From Brachycybe producta (Eukaryota > Arthropoda > Diplopoda > Playtdesmida > Andrognathidae): a stretch of 64,000 nucleotides of DNA. Position numbers and translations under genes: made by a program. The notes beneath the pieces were generated by a model. The model was not told where the DNA came from, made no database searches, and saw only the letters and a program-made list of their open reading frames with translations. How positions within the stretch are numbered: the stretch's first letter is position 1; each line of letters begins with the position of its first letter. The stretch lies in contig JAUPFP010000089.1 in NCBI GenBank assembly GCA_036925085.1, positions 62,001 through 126,000 on the forward strand, read 5' to 3'. This document shows, one piece after another, positions 45,302 through 59,100 of this stretch.

Positions 45302-47102
45302 TAAGTTGAAATTTTCCAAAAAAGTTTAAAATTTTAAGCCCAATGAAAAAACAAGGCCCAAAAGGTGCCAATTCCAAAGCACTAAAAATATTGGCTTAAT
45401 ATTTAAATTAATCCTTTTGTACTTCAGGGCAGTTTATTCTCATTTGAACCAAGAACTACTCTCTCAGAACCTTACATTTGCATGCCCACACACACACAGC
45501 TGGTCATTGGTTAATCAAAACTAGAAAAATGAAAGAAAAACAAAAGTAGTGTTTTCGGTAGTTTTACTTGCATTAGTACTGTTGAAATGTCATTGAACAG
45601 TGTGTCCTTTTTTTGCACAGTAATGACGAAAAAAAAAGCCCGTTATTACGATTTATGGTAAATTAACTTTCATCGTAGTTTTTTTAAAACCACCGTCACA
45701 GTTTGCATTTGCATCTGCCAAAAACTGAAAAGCGCATCAAAATCCAGTTTACCCTGCAAACATATCCTTAAGATACATAATTCTAAAGGGTGCTTTTTTC
45801 ACAGTCACACGTAAAATTACTGTTGTACTTTATTTCCCCCCCCCCCCCCCCCCGTGTATCACAATACTTAAAAAAAAAAAGTGCTTCACATAAATACAAT
45901 TATCTAAAGAAACAGAACGTTTCATAGGAGGTTATACAGAGAATGAGAGACTTAAAACAAGTGTGTTTCGAAAGCAAGAACTAATAATGAGTTTGTGTGT
46001 GTGTGCCCATGAGTAAGATTAAAGGTTGTGATAAAAAGAAAAGAAGAAGGGCTGGGAGAATCCGTTTGGATAAGTTTGTGCTCATATACTACAATCATAA
46101 TGACACACGTGACAAGTGCAACAGGTTAGGTGTGTCACCCGCCTGTGATCACAGGTCACTGAACATCCTCGAACAGTGAATCCAGAGACACACACGCGCC
46201 AACCACTAACTGAACGGATGCCTCTTCGTTACGTGTAGTGTACAAATGTTAGTTTCAAATGTTGTTAAGACCTTCCTAGCTAAAAACTAAAGATAAGGTG
46301 TATATTACTTGCTTGCACTTCGAATTACAAACCAAAGGGGGGGGGGGGGGCAAAAATTATTGGTCGAGGGGAAAAGCTTGAAACATAATAAGCTTAACCA
46401 AAAAAAAAGTTTCACGAACATCTGCAGCTTTTTTTTTTGAAACTTCCAAAATTAGCAGATTGAACACAATTAAAAAAAAAATAAGTTCAATAAAAAAAAA
46501 TATCGTTTGAAACTATGCATGCGCACTGTGATCAGAAGAACTGCCATAAGAGGGTGATAAGAAACAGGATAGCAAGAGTAAGAAAGAGGGGAAAAAAAAA
46601 AAAAAAACCTAAAAATTTTTTGCCTGCAATTCTTGACAGATAAGATTATCTTTAGTTTTCCTTATTACTGGAGCAGTCACTCTTTGAATGAAAGTCATTC
46701 AAGTATCGTGAAAAGAGTTCTTTCGAAACCAAAAAAAAAAACCAAGTTTCAGAGGTGTTCAAAAAATTAAACAAAGAAAAAAAAAACACATTTGATGTGT
46801 GGCGCAAAACACAAGAGACTTTGAGAAAACCTCCACACCCCCCCCTTAATAATGCACACCAAATACCACACCAATCACCGGATGAGTCTAGTGATACGTG
46901 GGGGCCCCCATGAGTGCATCTCGTAATGATGAGTTTTCTTGCAGTGACGCAGTTACCTTCGGTCAAAGCAGAATAAAGAGTTAAACAGTAGCACACGCAA
47001 ACACACGCACACACACAAATACACAGCAGAGAACATAGGATGCCATTTCTTTAAAAACGTTTCTTTAGTTACACGCAAGGCGAACTTCACCATCCATTCT
47101 TT
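45302..47102. other. Sequence 3' of the LARP4-like gene, with homopolymers
   Basis: No gene recognised. A run of 18 C lies at 45,836-45,853 and a run of 14 G at 46,337-46,350, plus several A runs of 10-17. The right part should contain the LARP4-like 3' UTR; no clear minus-strand AATAAA was singled out. Confidence 0.3.
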
Positions 47103-50100
47103 TTACTTTGGCGACTTAGGACGCAATTCGCGGTCCCTTTTCCTTTCGCGTTCATCACGAAAGTCATTCGGATTTACCGTTCTATGTTTTCGAAACCGGT
47201 CAGGAGTAAACTTTTCGCGAGGACCTTTCGGAGAATCTCTCGGAAGCCTCGCGTCTTTCAAAGCACCAACACCTGAAAACAATTATTTTTTTAAAAAAAG
47301 TTAAAGCGCCATATTCCTCAGTATAACAAACTTATAAAAAATGATAAGTGGAAGTGGATATGTTAGAAACAGTGGAAACAGCAAAAACTGTACGAAAGAT
47401 GACTCGTGTCGTAATCAAATTAAGTGAAAAAACGACATATCCTAACTTTCGCATATTATTATACACAGTTTCAAAAGAACGACACAAAAGCTAATGATGG
47501 AACAGTTGTGTACCTTAACTGTGCTAAACAATTATAAAAAATATAAGTATAAGAATTTTAAGTATAAAAATCGAAATCGTTAAGAGGCTAAATCACAAAA
47601 ATACTTCGAAAAATCTCCACAAAGAGCGCTAGCATCGTTTTTCTATTGCGTCTATAGACCCAACTGACAAAGAAAAAATGTTAATTCTTAAAATACACAG
47701 TCGCAGCAACATGTTTATTTATTATGTATAAAGTTGTCCAATATTAAGTTTTCAAAGTGCAATGTGCACCTTAAATATATGCTGATCGAGTGATAGAATG
47801 ACAAAAAATTGGTAAGTGCGATTCTATTTTTAAAAACTATTTCAAAATCGCGAATTTCTAACTCTTATGTTAAACTCCATTCTGTATGTGCGCTCGTAAG
47901 AAAAAAAAACATCCATTAAAATGCTCGCCAAAATACGTTCCCTTAACATAGGATCTACGGGCTCAATAGAAAAACGATGCTAGCACTCTTTGCAGAGATT
48001 TTTCGAAGTAATTTTAGTGAAGTAGTCTCTTAAGGAGGACCCAAACACACAGATTACAAACGGTGCCCTTCATAACAAATTTTGCCTGGGTAGTTTTATT
48101 CCCATATCAGAAACGTACAATAAACCTGTCTTGACCAACGTACGATAGTCGAATAAACATGTCTCGCAAAACTACCCATTGCCCACCTTTTACGTAGTCA
48201 CGAGGTCCTCCAATGCTAGGTTTCATAGTTGCAGTGGGTACAGTTGAAACTTCGCGTTCACGAACTTTCCTTTCTCTTTCTTGAACCTCTGATTTTTCCT
48301 TCTGCTCTTGTGCGATCTTCTCTACCTTCTCCTTCGCACGCTGAGCCATTTGTGCATAACTCAATTTGGGTGGCTGTTTGGTCTCCTAATCGAACATAAA
48401 AACATACAGACTGAACCGAAATTACTAGAAACACCCCACCCACAAACAAAATCATAATAAATAAAAAAACATTTGCATACATGAATACTGTTTGTAGCTG
48501 GAGTCTTCGGCATAGAATTCGACGTGGGAGCTGCGGTCATATTGCTTACAGGGGATTGGGGCCTAGTTCCAGATGTAAAAGCAACACTATTAACCCTAGG
48601 CAGAGAGGAGTAGTCCAAAGGTGTCATCAAAGTCATCGGTGGCGTCGCACGGCTCGTCGTAAACGCAGCGGTCGAGGAGGAGGAGGAGGAGGAGGAGCAG
48701 GATGCAAAAGCCGGCGAATGTACATTAGCAATCTCAACCGATGCTACTGGCGTTGTTGATGTAGCAGTTAAGATCGCATTCGTTATACTACTCCCAGCTG
48801 GGGGTGTAACCGAACTGGCAGCTGCTACATTTGACAACGTACCCTGGACGTCTCCATTCACCATTACCTCGTCTGTCCTAGTGGCTTTATCGGCAGTCGT
48901 TATATTTCTAGTTGTTCTCGAACTGAAAAAGTAATCACATTTAAAACATTTACCAGTTTTCAAAATACCAAAAACAAAGATTTCAGACTGCATAAAAACA
49001 AATATAGCGCACTTTATCGTACTATGAGAGATATAGGCACGACGAGAAATTATAACCTGATAAAACCATGTTTAATTTAAAAATACCATTACCTTAAAAG
49101 GCTACATCGAAAAAACTCCGCAAAGAGCGCTAGCATCGTTTTCCGATTGAGCCCATAGACCCAATGTCAAAGAAAAAATGTCCAATATTAAGTTTTAAAA
49201 TTGCAATTTGCACCTTAAATATATGCCGATTGAGTGATAGTGACAAAAAATTGTTAAGTGCGGTTCTATTTTTAAAAATTATTTCAAATCGCGAATTTCT
49301 AACTCATGTTAACACATGGTTTTTTAAAGTTATTCTTTTCAGGTATTTTTTTAAAAACGTTGATAAAAATACCTAAAAAAATAATTTAAAAAAAACACAA
49401 GTAAACAGCAGTGAAGCCAGCACATTGGCGCACGTGATGTTTGTTTTTAAATTATTTTTTTTACATATTTTTACAAGCATTTTAATGGATGTTATTTTCT
49501 TATTTGGGCGTACTCAATGGAGTTTAACATAAGAGTTAGAAATTCGCAATTTTTAAATACTTCTTAAAAATTTAACAACACTTACCAATTTTTAGTCATT
49601 ATATCTATCAGCATGTATTTAAGGTGCACATTGCACTATGAAAACTTAATATTGGACAACTTTAATACCTAGTACACACCTGATAATATTAATGCATTTA
49701 ATTAATAAACGTGTTCCACAGAGAAAAGGGCAAACAAACAATATGTCAAATTCAATTTATTCAGTTAATAATCTGAAAATATTGAGTTGATAGATGCTTT
49801 GCGAACTGTAAAACGAAATGTGAGAAAATACGAAATACATTAAAAATACGATATATTTAAAATTATTTCGTATTTTCAGTCAAATTTTACAAGTGTCGTT
49901 ACAATATTTTTTCTATTTTTCGTGACGAAACATTTCTTATATTTCGTTACCACGAAAAAGTCGCGCATGCGTGTTTGTTGACATTTTGGTCAAAAAAGCA
50001 GCCATTTTTTTCCCCCCCACTTCAAACAAACGATAGAATATTTTGAAGAAATTAGTGCATGTAATCTCCAGGAAAGTATTAAATTTACTCAACAAAAAGC

Positions 50101-53100
50101 AGCAGATGTTAGGTTAAAGGTAGGTTATAATATTTAATTGTTTTTTACTTTTTATTTATTTGCTGTTATTACCATTTCCATCCCTTGTTGTCGCCGTCGT
50201 GATTTCTGGTTTTAGTAATGCACATAGGTACTTTTTGTTTCAGGTTTTAATTGTAGCCAAAAATGTGATATTTCGTGTTTTATTTTAATTTTTTTCGTTT
50301 TGGCAGAACGCAAACCATTAACGAAATTTAATTACAAAATAAATAAAAAACGAAATTAATTAAAAATATATCGTTTTCATTTTATTTCGTGTATTTTTTG
50401 GACGAAAAATCGCAAAGCATCTAATACTTAAATATAATATCTAAACTATTGACAAAATATTGATATAGTATTTCAATTTAAAATATTAATAATAAACTCA
50501 ATTTTTAATCGGTTCATGTTCTTAACTGGATTCCGTATAATTCACCTAAACACATTTAATTTGAATTCATTTAACTAATGTGTGTACAAGGTATATTATG
50601 AAAAATAAACATTGCCCGCAACTGTGTATATTAAAAATTAAACTTTTTTCTTTAACATTGGGTCTACTATATAGGCGCAATAGAAAACCGATGTTAGCGC
50701 TCTTCGCGGAATTTTTTTGACCTCCATTGCTCTTAAGAGCAATGGAGGTATATAGGATCATGCAAGAAAAGGGGCAAAAAAGGATGTCTGTGTGTGTGTG
50801 ACAGGAACCCCGATTTTGTGGATCGAACAACTCAAGAACGGTGCCACCTACAACGAAATGTCATCAGACCTAAAATGATGTACACATTCTGACGATGAAA
50901 CTGGAAATTTTTTTAGAGCGATTTGATATATAAAATTTCGATTTTTTAAAAACGTAATTTTTTTTAAAAAAAATCGAGATTCTTCCTCTTTCCAGTTGTA
51001 GCATTCGAAAGGAGAACTATTCCTTTTATTTAGGAGGGGTGTTCTTTCTATGTTCTGTTATTAATTTTGTATATTAGAAGTGACGTGTTTTCATTTTAAA
51101 CCATATTTGAATTTTTTAATTTGAAAAATTACTCAGCAGCCATAAAGGCCTATGGCAGAGGGACAAGAGTCCAAAAGTGCAGCATAGAGAATGCATTGTC
51201 AAAACCAGAAAATATAAAACCCCATTGATATAAACCCAACAACAATTTCAATAATTTTCTTTATTATGCTGCAAATGTATGCATTGTCAAAACAAAACAA
51301 AATTATGACTCCCATAAAATATGTTTTCCTTGCACAAGATCCCCGGCAAGCGAGTTTCATTGTCGAATCGCCATAGGAACAAATGACCAGTAATAAGAAT
51401 CTGTTCGTGCAAAAATCTCTCCAACCTTGTTAGAGTGGTCAACCCTACCCAAATATAATGCCCTGCAAAGTTTACTTGAAGAAGGTTTAGGGCAAGAGCC
51501 TTCTAGCATTCGATTAAAGATATTAAGACTAAAATCTGAACGTCTGGCACATAAACTATCCCAACCAAGCTCTGAAAGCATTTTAGTTACACTGTCAGCA
51601 TATCCATATTTACCACAAACCAACCTAGCAGCCCTGTGTTGAACCATTTCTGTGGAGTGAGCTAAGTCTGCAGTGTGGGGATTTCACTAATGATTGATAT
51701 GCTACACATGTTACCTCCCTGGGACACCTTAGAATGTGTTGCCTAAACCTTAGCATCTGCATAGACTTGGAAATAATCTGTTCGACATGCAGCTTCCAAG
51801 AAAGTTTAGCTGTAATCCTTACCCTCAAATATTTATAAGAATTTACGTTAAGTGGGATGACCTCTATTCTATAAGGAAATATTAGTGGATTCCTTCCCCT
51901 AGCAACCCTCATTACACAACATTTTTCCTTATTAAGTTGAAGTTGCCATTTAGAACACCTTGCCTCTATTGCTTTCAAGTCACTATCAATGATATGGGAA
52001 TCATTGTCAGAGGTAACCTCACGATGAATTATTGTATCATCTGCAAATAGCCGGCAATTGCTGCTAACTTGATTCCTGAGGTCATTGATATATAAAAGAA
52101 ACAGAAGCAGACCCAACACACTACCCTTAGGAACCCCTGCTGTAACCCCTATCCAGTCAGATTCAGACCCACCTGCAACAACCCTTTGTTTCCTATCACT
52201 AAAAAAAGAATGCACCCATTTACACACCTGTTCACCCAAACAGTACCCACTAATTTTTGTCATTAGTTTTAAGTGAGAAACTGTCAAATGCCTTGCAGAG
52301 ATCCAAAAAGACCAAATCTATCTGACTGCCTTTGTCTAATATTTTCTGAAGGTCATCAACTAAAAGAAAAAGCTGGGTTTCACATGAACGCCCCCTGAGA
52401 AACCCAATGCTGGTTATGACACAAAAGATTGTTTTCCATAAGAAAATTCACTGAGGAGGAATATATAATATGTTCAAGAACCTTGCAAACTATCGAGGTT
52501 AAAAACACAGGTCTGTAATTACTTACCTGAGACTTGTCTCCTGATTTAAAAATTGGACTAACGTTAGCTAATTTCCACATATCTGGTACAATACCTACAT
52601 CTAAACTCTGTTGAAAAATTAACTGAAGGTATAGACCCAACTCGTGTGCAAGATTTTTTAAAATGATAGCATAAATCCCATCTGGACCACAGGTTTATGA
52701 GTCTAATTTTAGAAGTTGCTTGACTATCCCATCTGCAGTTATTACAATTTGATCCATACAAAGAGATGTTGAAAGAACACCCTCATGTGGTATGCCATCA
52801 TCATCATCTGTGAAGACCTTCTTTGTATTGTTCATTTAATAAGGTAGCTTTCCCTACTGGATCTGAAACAAGCTTCCCATTTACGTCAAAAAGAAAAGGA
52901 ATAGATTCTCTACTTCGCCTAGTTTTTGATGTAACGCCAAAATAGTTTTGAGTCTGTTTTTAACCATTCTCCAAGCGTTTGTTTTAAAATTGTCATGAGC
53001 TATCAAGATTTCCCGTTTCGCTGCTGTGCGTGCAATACAAAATTCATTGGAATTTACAAATGTTGGGTGATTTCTAGCCCTATTCCTCCATAAGTGTTGC

Positions 53101-56100
53101 TTACGAAGAGCCCTTTTAACTTTGCTAGTGTACCATACCGGTGTGGCACAGTCCCTAACTACCTTGGTTGGAATAAAGGAGGAAGACCCACTTAAAATTA
53201 AACTATGAAATCGTGACCAATTCAAATTCACATTTTGAGGATGAAAACGTTCTTTAAATTTATGAAAATTATCTATCAAGTGTTACTTAAAACCATCCCA
53301 ATTACATTTGTTAAAAAGAAACACTACTCTTTTAACCTCAGAAATTTTTACCACACATGCATTAACATCACATGAGACCATCTGATGATCACATATTCCC
53401 CTGATACCCTAACATTGGATAATAACTCCGGACTATTAGTCAGTACTACATCAAGAATTTTGTCATTTCTGGTTGGGTTTAGTTACAACCTGTTCCATAG
53501 AATAAGTATTCATACTGTCTAAAAATGAAACTGCTAACGGCCCATCACTGCCACTGGTCACTGTTTGCCTTTCCCAGTTGATGTTTGGAAAATTTACATC
53601 ACCTCCTAAAATAATGGTTGGGCTAGGGTATTTACGATGAAGTGTGTCCAAAAAAGTTCTTACACTAGTGATATCTGCTATGGAGGATCCCGGTGGCCGA
53701 TAGAAAGAATATAAAAAAAACTTTTTACAATTCTTTAGCCTTAAACTACAACATATTATTTCTCAGTCTGTTTCAAAAGTTGTTTCCCTGCGACTATGAA
53801 ATATTTGTGAAATAGCTATGAAAACCCCACCCAAGAACGACCAACCCTGTCTCTACGGTACACTGTGAAACCATCTGGAAATATTTCCCCATTATTAACA
53901 GTATCATCAAGCCATGACTGTACCAAGAATTATATTGCAACCAGTCTCCTCTACTGCTGCAATGAACTCAGGAACTTTGTTTCATAGACTCCTACAGTTA
54001 GGCACCATAACCTTTACATGTGAAGGTATAGCTGGAGTGGGTTTCTAAATGATTTCCTTCCTGGACAGTGTTTGATTAAATGATAACAAATTATTACAAA
54101 TGAATGATGCATGCACATCACATGTAACTATGTCATGTACGCGAGTACATACATATTTGTTTATCTATATACACATGCGCACATGTGCATACACATGTGC
54201 GCACGTGGGTACATGTGCATACACATGTGCGCACGTGGGTACATGTGCATACACATGTGCGCACGTGGGTACATGTGCATACACATGTGCGCACGTGGGT
54301 ACATGTGCATACACATGTGTGCACGTGGGTACATGTGCATACACATGTGCGCACGTGGGTACATGTGCATACACATGTGCGCACGTGGGTACATGTGCAT
54401 ACACATGTGCGCACGTGGGTACATGTGCATACGTGTAAATGTGCATACTCATGGTGCACATGTGTTTATGTGCACACATGTTAAATGAAAAAAAGTTGGT
54501 TATTTGATATATGAAAGCATATACACTGTATTAAAGCAATGGAGGTCTATAGGGTTCCTTGAATCCCATTGTTTATATTATACATGACAAATTTAAATTT
54601 AAAATAGAAATATTCACAAAAACTTATGTATTATTTAATTTTACAACATATTACTTATGTATTGAAATTAAAATAATAATTTTGAAAAAAAAAAACTACC
54701 AATTTTGCTAAAAATGTATCAGCTTGGAGACCCTTGGGGACCTCTAAATATTGTTCAAATTATCAGAAATTTTAATAATATTACTATCTATAAAAAAAAC
54801 TTTTCATTGGGTATGCATTCACAAATTCTTAATTTTAATTTTTAATAGACATTTTTGGGACACAATAGTATGTACGTAAAGCAAAAGTGCAATAAAAAGG
54901 CCAAAGCAATTAATAACTACAGTCTACAACCATCTGAAACCACAAAAGAAAATGCAAAATCAAATTTGGCCAAAAAAAGTGTTTTCCTCCATAAATGTGC
55001 AAATTATGTAACAATGTAAATTTCTAAATATTATGCAATTTATTTTACATTAAACTAAATATTACTGTACTTTAAGTTCTAATACTAATCACAGAATATT
55101 AGGAGTTGATCCCATTCTTATGCATTCATTTACATTTTATGAAAACATTCAGGCCAGTTTCGCACGTGATATTTGTACGATATACGAAATTTGCGTGTGT
55201 ACACGAATAGAAGTGTTTATACGGCGATACTCTTGGGAGTTCGTATCACGATACTGATTTTGTGTATCCTGAGAACCTTGGCCGCCAGCGAATATTTGTA
55301 TAGCAGTCAACTGAAAAACAAATAATCACACCCAAAGGTGGATACCGTATCACATGAGTATATTCAGTGATGTAGCCTAGCTAGGTTTGGTTGTGCTCCA
55401 CCCCCCCCCTGCTGCTTAAAACAATGCACCCCCAAATGCGCCCTCCAAACCTACTGCCCCCTCACCACCGCAGTCAGGGGGGGGGGGCTGTGGGTCCCCA
55501 GCTACGCCCGATCGTGATATATGTATCGTTGTGTAAAACTAGCCATAGCCTTAATAATATTTTACCATAAAGATTTAATGGTGAGATGGTTTAGTTAAGA
55601 GCGTAAAATAGGTACGTACATGGTCGGTGAGGATGGAGGCGTGAACACAGAAGAATTTAAGGCATCTCCGTTAGTAAGAGTTGAGGTTTCTTTCAACGTA
55701 GGCAAAAACACAGGAGAAAGAGGAGCAGATGTTTGAGTCTTCGAGTCCCTTGTCGAGGGTTTCGCTGTTCCCTTCACAACATCCGACAATCGGTTCTCAA
55801 ACACTTCTAACTCGCTACTCAACGGATCCTTTACATAAACAAAATATTTTAAGATTTCAAAAAGTTGCAAATAAGTTAAGCTACATAAAAAAATTACTTC
55901 GAAAAATCTCCGTTTAGTTCGCTAGCATCGTTTTTCTATTGCGCCCATAGACCCCATGTTAAAGAAAAAATGTTAATTTTTAAAATAAACAGTCGGCACA
56001 TTATGTTTATTTTTCATATTTAAAGTTGTCCAATATTAAGTTTTCAACGTGCAACGCACTTAAATATATGCTGATCAAGTGATAGAATGACAAAACATTG

Positions 56101-59100
56101 GTAAATGCAGTTATATTTTTAAAAGTTATTTCAAAATCGTGAATTTATAAACTAAACTCCATTGAGTATGTGCGCTTGTAAGCAAAAATCATTCATTAAA
56201 ATTGCTCATAAAATACCTAAAAATAATTTTAAAAAAGCAGGAAAAAAAATCAACACGTGCGCCAATGTGTTGGTTTCACTGTGGTTTAATTGTGGTTTTT
56301 TAAATTACTTTAGGTATTTTTACGAGCATTTTAATGGATTCCTTTGCTTACGAGCGCATACTCAATAGATTTTAACATAAAAGTTAGAAATTCGCGATTT
56401 AGAAATACTTTTTAAAAATAGAAAAACGCCAATTTTTATCATTTTATCACTAGATCGGCATATAATTAATGTGCACATTGCACTTTGAACCGTCAAAGTT
56501 AGACAACTTTAAATATGAAAAATAAACATTTTAAACATATTTTAAAAATTAACATTTTTTCTTTAACAACGGGTCTATGGGCTCAATAGAAAAACGATGC
56601 TAGCGCTCTTTGCGGAGATTTTTCAAAGTAACTTTGTGATGAAGCCTCTTAAAAAAGAAACTCTTAAGCGGCAGTCACACTAGGCTGGTTTACAAGCCGC
56701 TGGTTGCTGCTGGCTATTAGCAGCAACAGCAAGAAGCAGCTGCTTTGGGTTCACACTTGTCCAGTCACTGCTGGCATTAGCAGTGCAAGTCATCCAATCA
56801 CCGTCTTGCAAAAACACAAACTAACAACAACCAACCCAAGCAGTGGAGTTTCAACTACCACTAGTGCCACTACTAGCAACAAAAAGTTCACACTAGATGG
56901 CAGCAGCAGGAAGGGAGTCACATGACCAGCTGGTAGCTGCTAAAGTTGGACATGTCCAACTTCACCAGCCGCTGTTAAAATCACTAGCATGCTGGGAAAA
57001 GCAGCTGCTGGTAGCAGTTCAGACTATGCTGCTAGAGCGCTACAACCAGCCAGCAGCAACCAGCGGCTGGTAAACCAGCCTAGTGTGACTGCACCTTTAA
57101 AGGCAGTGAAAGCATGCAGTTAGTTCTACTAATGCAAAAACTAATGTTTCAACAACTTGTAGCTTCAATAGCTTGGTGCAAAAATGCAATCTATGTATTC
57201 AATGTCTTTTGAGCGCTAATTGGAAGCTTGCTTCAAACAAGCAATAAGTGCAAAAAAATCAGTACTAAGGAACTTAATGCACACTATATCCAGCTAAAAA
57301 AAATGACTAGTGGTTAATTTCTCCCATATAAACGTGGCATCAAACTTAATTTTAATAACCACACTGCAAGTTGTGATGCTAAACAAACATTGGAACCGCA
57401 AATATTTCTAAGCGTGTGTGTTAACTGGTTAATTTGACGATCCACTTCTTCGTTATGCTGCTTTTGAGGCTAAAATCACTAACTATGTCTCATGGCACAT
57501 GCAACTCTGGAGTGGTTAGGCTCTTAAGAAAATTGTTAAGAGGCTACACATCGCAAAATTATTTTGAAAAATCTCTACAAAGAGCGCTAGCATCGTGTTT
57601 ATATTGAGCCCATAGACCTGATGTTAAAGACAAAACGTTAATTTTTAAAATACACAGTGGCGGCAATGTTTATTTTTCATATTTAATGACAAAAAATAGG
57701 AAAGTGTGGTTCTATTAAAAAAAAATATTTCAAAATTGCAAATTTCTAACCCTTATGTTTAAATTCCACTGAGTATGCCCAAATGAGAAAAAAAAAACAT
57801 CCATTAAAATGCTCGTAAAATTACCTAAACATAATTTTAAAAAACCACAAGTAAATCACAGTGAAGCCAACACACATTGGCACACATGATGTTTTTCTGG
57901 TTTTTTAAAATTATTTTTAAGAGCATTTTTTTAATGGAAGTTTTTTTCTTATTTGGGCGTACTCAGAGGTAGTTTAAACATAAAGAGTTAGAAATTCGCG
58001 ATTTTGAAATAGTTTTTAAAAATATAACCGCATTTACCAATTTTTTGTCATTCTATCACTACATCAGCATCTTTTTAAGGTGCACATTGCACTTTGAAAA
58101 CTTAATATTGGACAACTTTAAATATGAAAAATAAACATTGCCGCGACTGTATTTTAAAAATTAAAGCTTTTTCTTTAATATCAGGTCTATGGGCTCAATA
58201 TAAAAACGATGCTAGCGCCCTTTGCAAAGATTTTTCAAAGTAATTTTGTGATGTAGCCTCTAACCAAAAAAAAACAATAAAAGTCCATTACAACTTACAA
58301 TTGTTCCAGGCAGAGGAGGAAACGACGCTGCCTCAAGATCAAACTTGGGCAACGTCTTGAGGGGTTCTTTGGTTGCAGTAGGAACTTTCGTCGGTTCCTG
58401 ATGCTGAAACGGGACAACAGACGCATGGAAGCCTGGATAACGTTGTGGAGGCCGGACTGCAGATGGAACATCCTCCACACTCTTGCCCACAGAAGATGCA
58501 TCGTCTTCCTTTTTTCTCCGCCGATGCCGAACACTGGAGACAACAGACAGAAACTTTAAAACAACTGTCATGGACACTCGAAATGAAAAGACAAGCAGAG
58601 CACTTTCTTAAGTGTTGAAATAGTTAATAATGAATGCAATATGAAAATTGATAAATAAAAAAAAAACTTATAAGAGTACAGGTACAACAGCAAAGCAAAA
58701 ACCAAAAGTAACGACCAAGAACAACTTTCAAATAATGTGGTCAACTGCACTTGTGACATTCCAAACACACACACCAAGAAACTTTATCTGGCCACAACAA
58801 GGCCACACACATTAAAAAAAGAACTTACAACCATGCATTGTATTTGAAATGAAAACAACGACACATACGGCTATCATTCAATAGATTTTAGCTTACACAA
58901 CAAAAACCACCTAAACCGCAGAAACAATCGTATCAGAAATTTTAAGTTTCTGGGAACACATTTACAGAATTATTGCAACGAGAGTGATAAAAAACAACAA
59001 CAACAACCGTTCATTGAACAACAGTAAACAAAAAACAAGTTAATCTTACCGAGGAGGTAGAACTCCAGGCGACAACTGGGTATCAGATTGTCTGTACAGA

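Larger units (their letters stand above)
49094..50720. mobile_element. TTAA MITE family, copy K, split by a nested insertion
   Basis: The left part (49,094-49,666) runs from TTAA through the spacer into the right arm at GGACAACTTTAA. The right arm resumes at about 50,593 with TATTATGAAAAATAAACATT and runs to GCGCTCTTCGCGG (50,710). The last 25 bp and the right TTAA are replaced by a 30-bp palindrome. Removing the middle leaves a normally ordered MITE of about 700 bp. Confidence 0.85.

Noticed and set aside
48481-48759. Arg-rich plus-strand frame opposite the LARP4-like exon
   Set aside because: Antisense shadow of the Ser-rich coding exon.
54100-54488. Long Cys/His/Val-rich frames on both strands, and a CRISPR-like look of regular repeats
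   Set aside because: It is a pure 30-bp tandem repeat without spacers; all frames are open only because the period is divisible by three.
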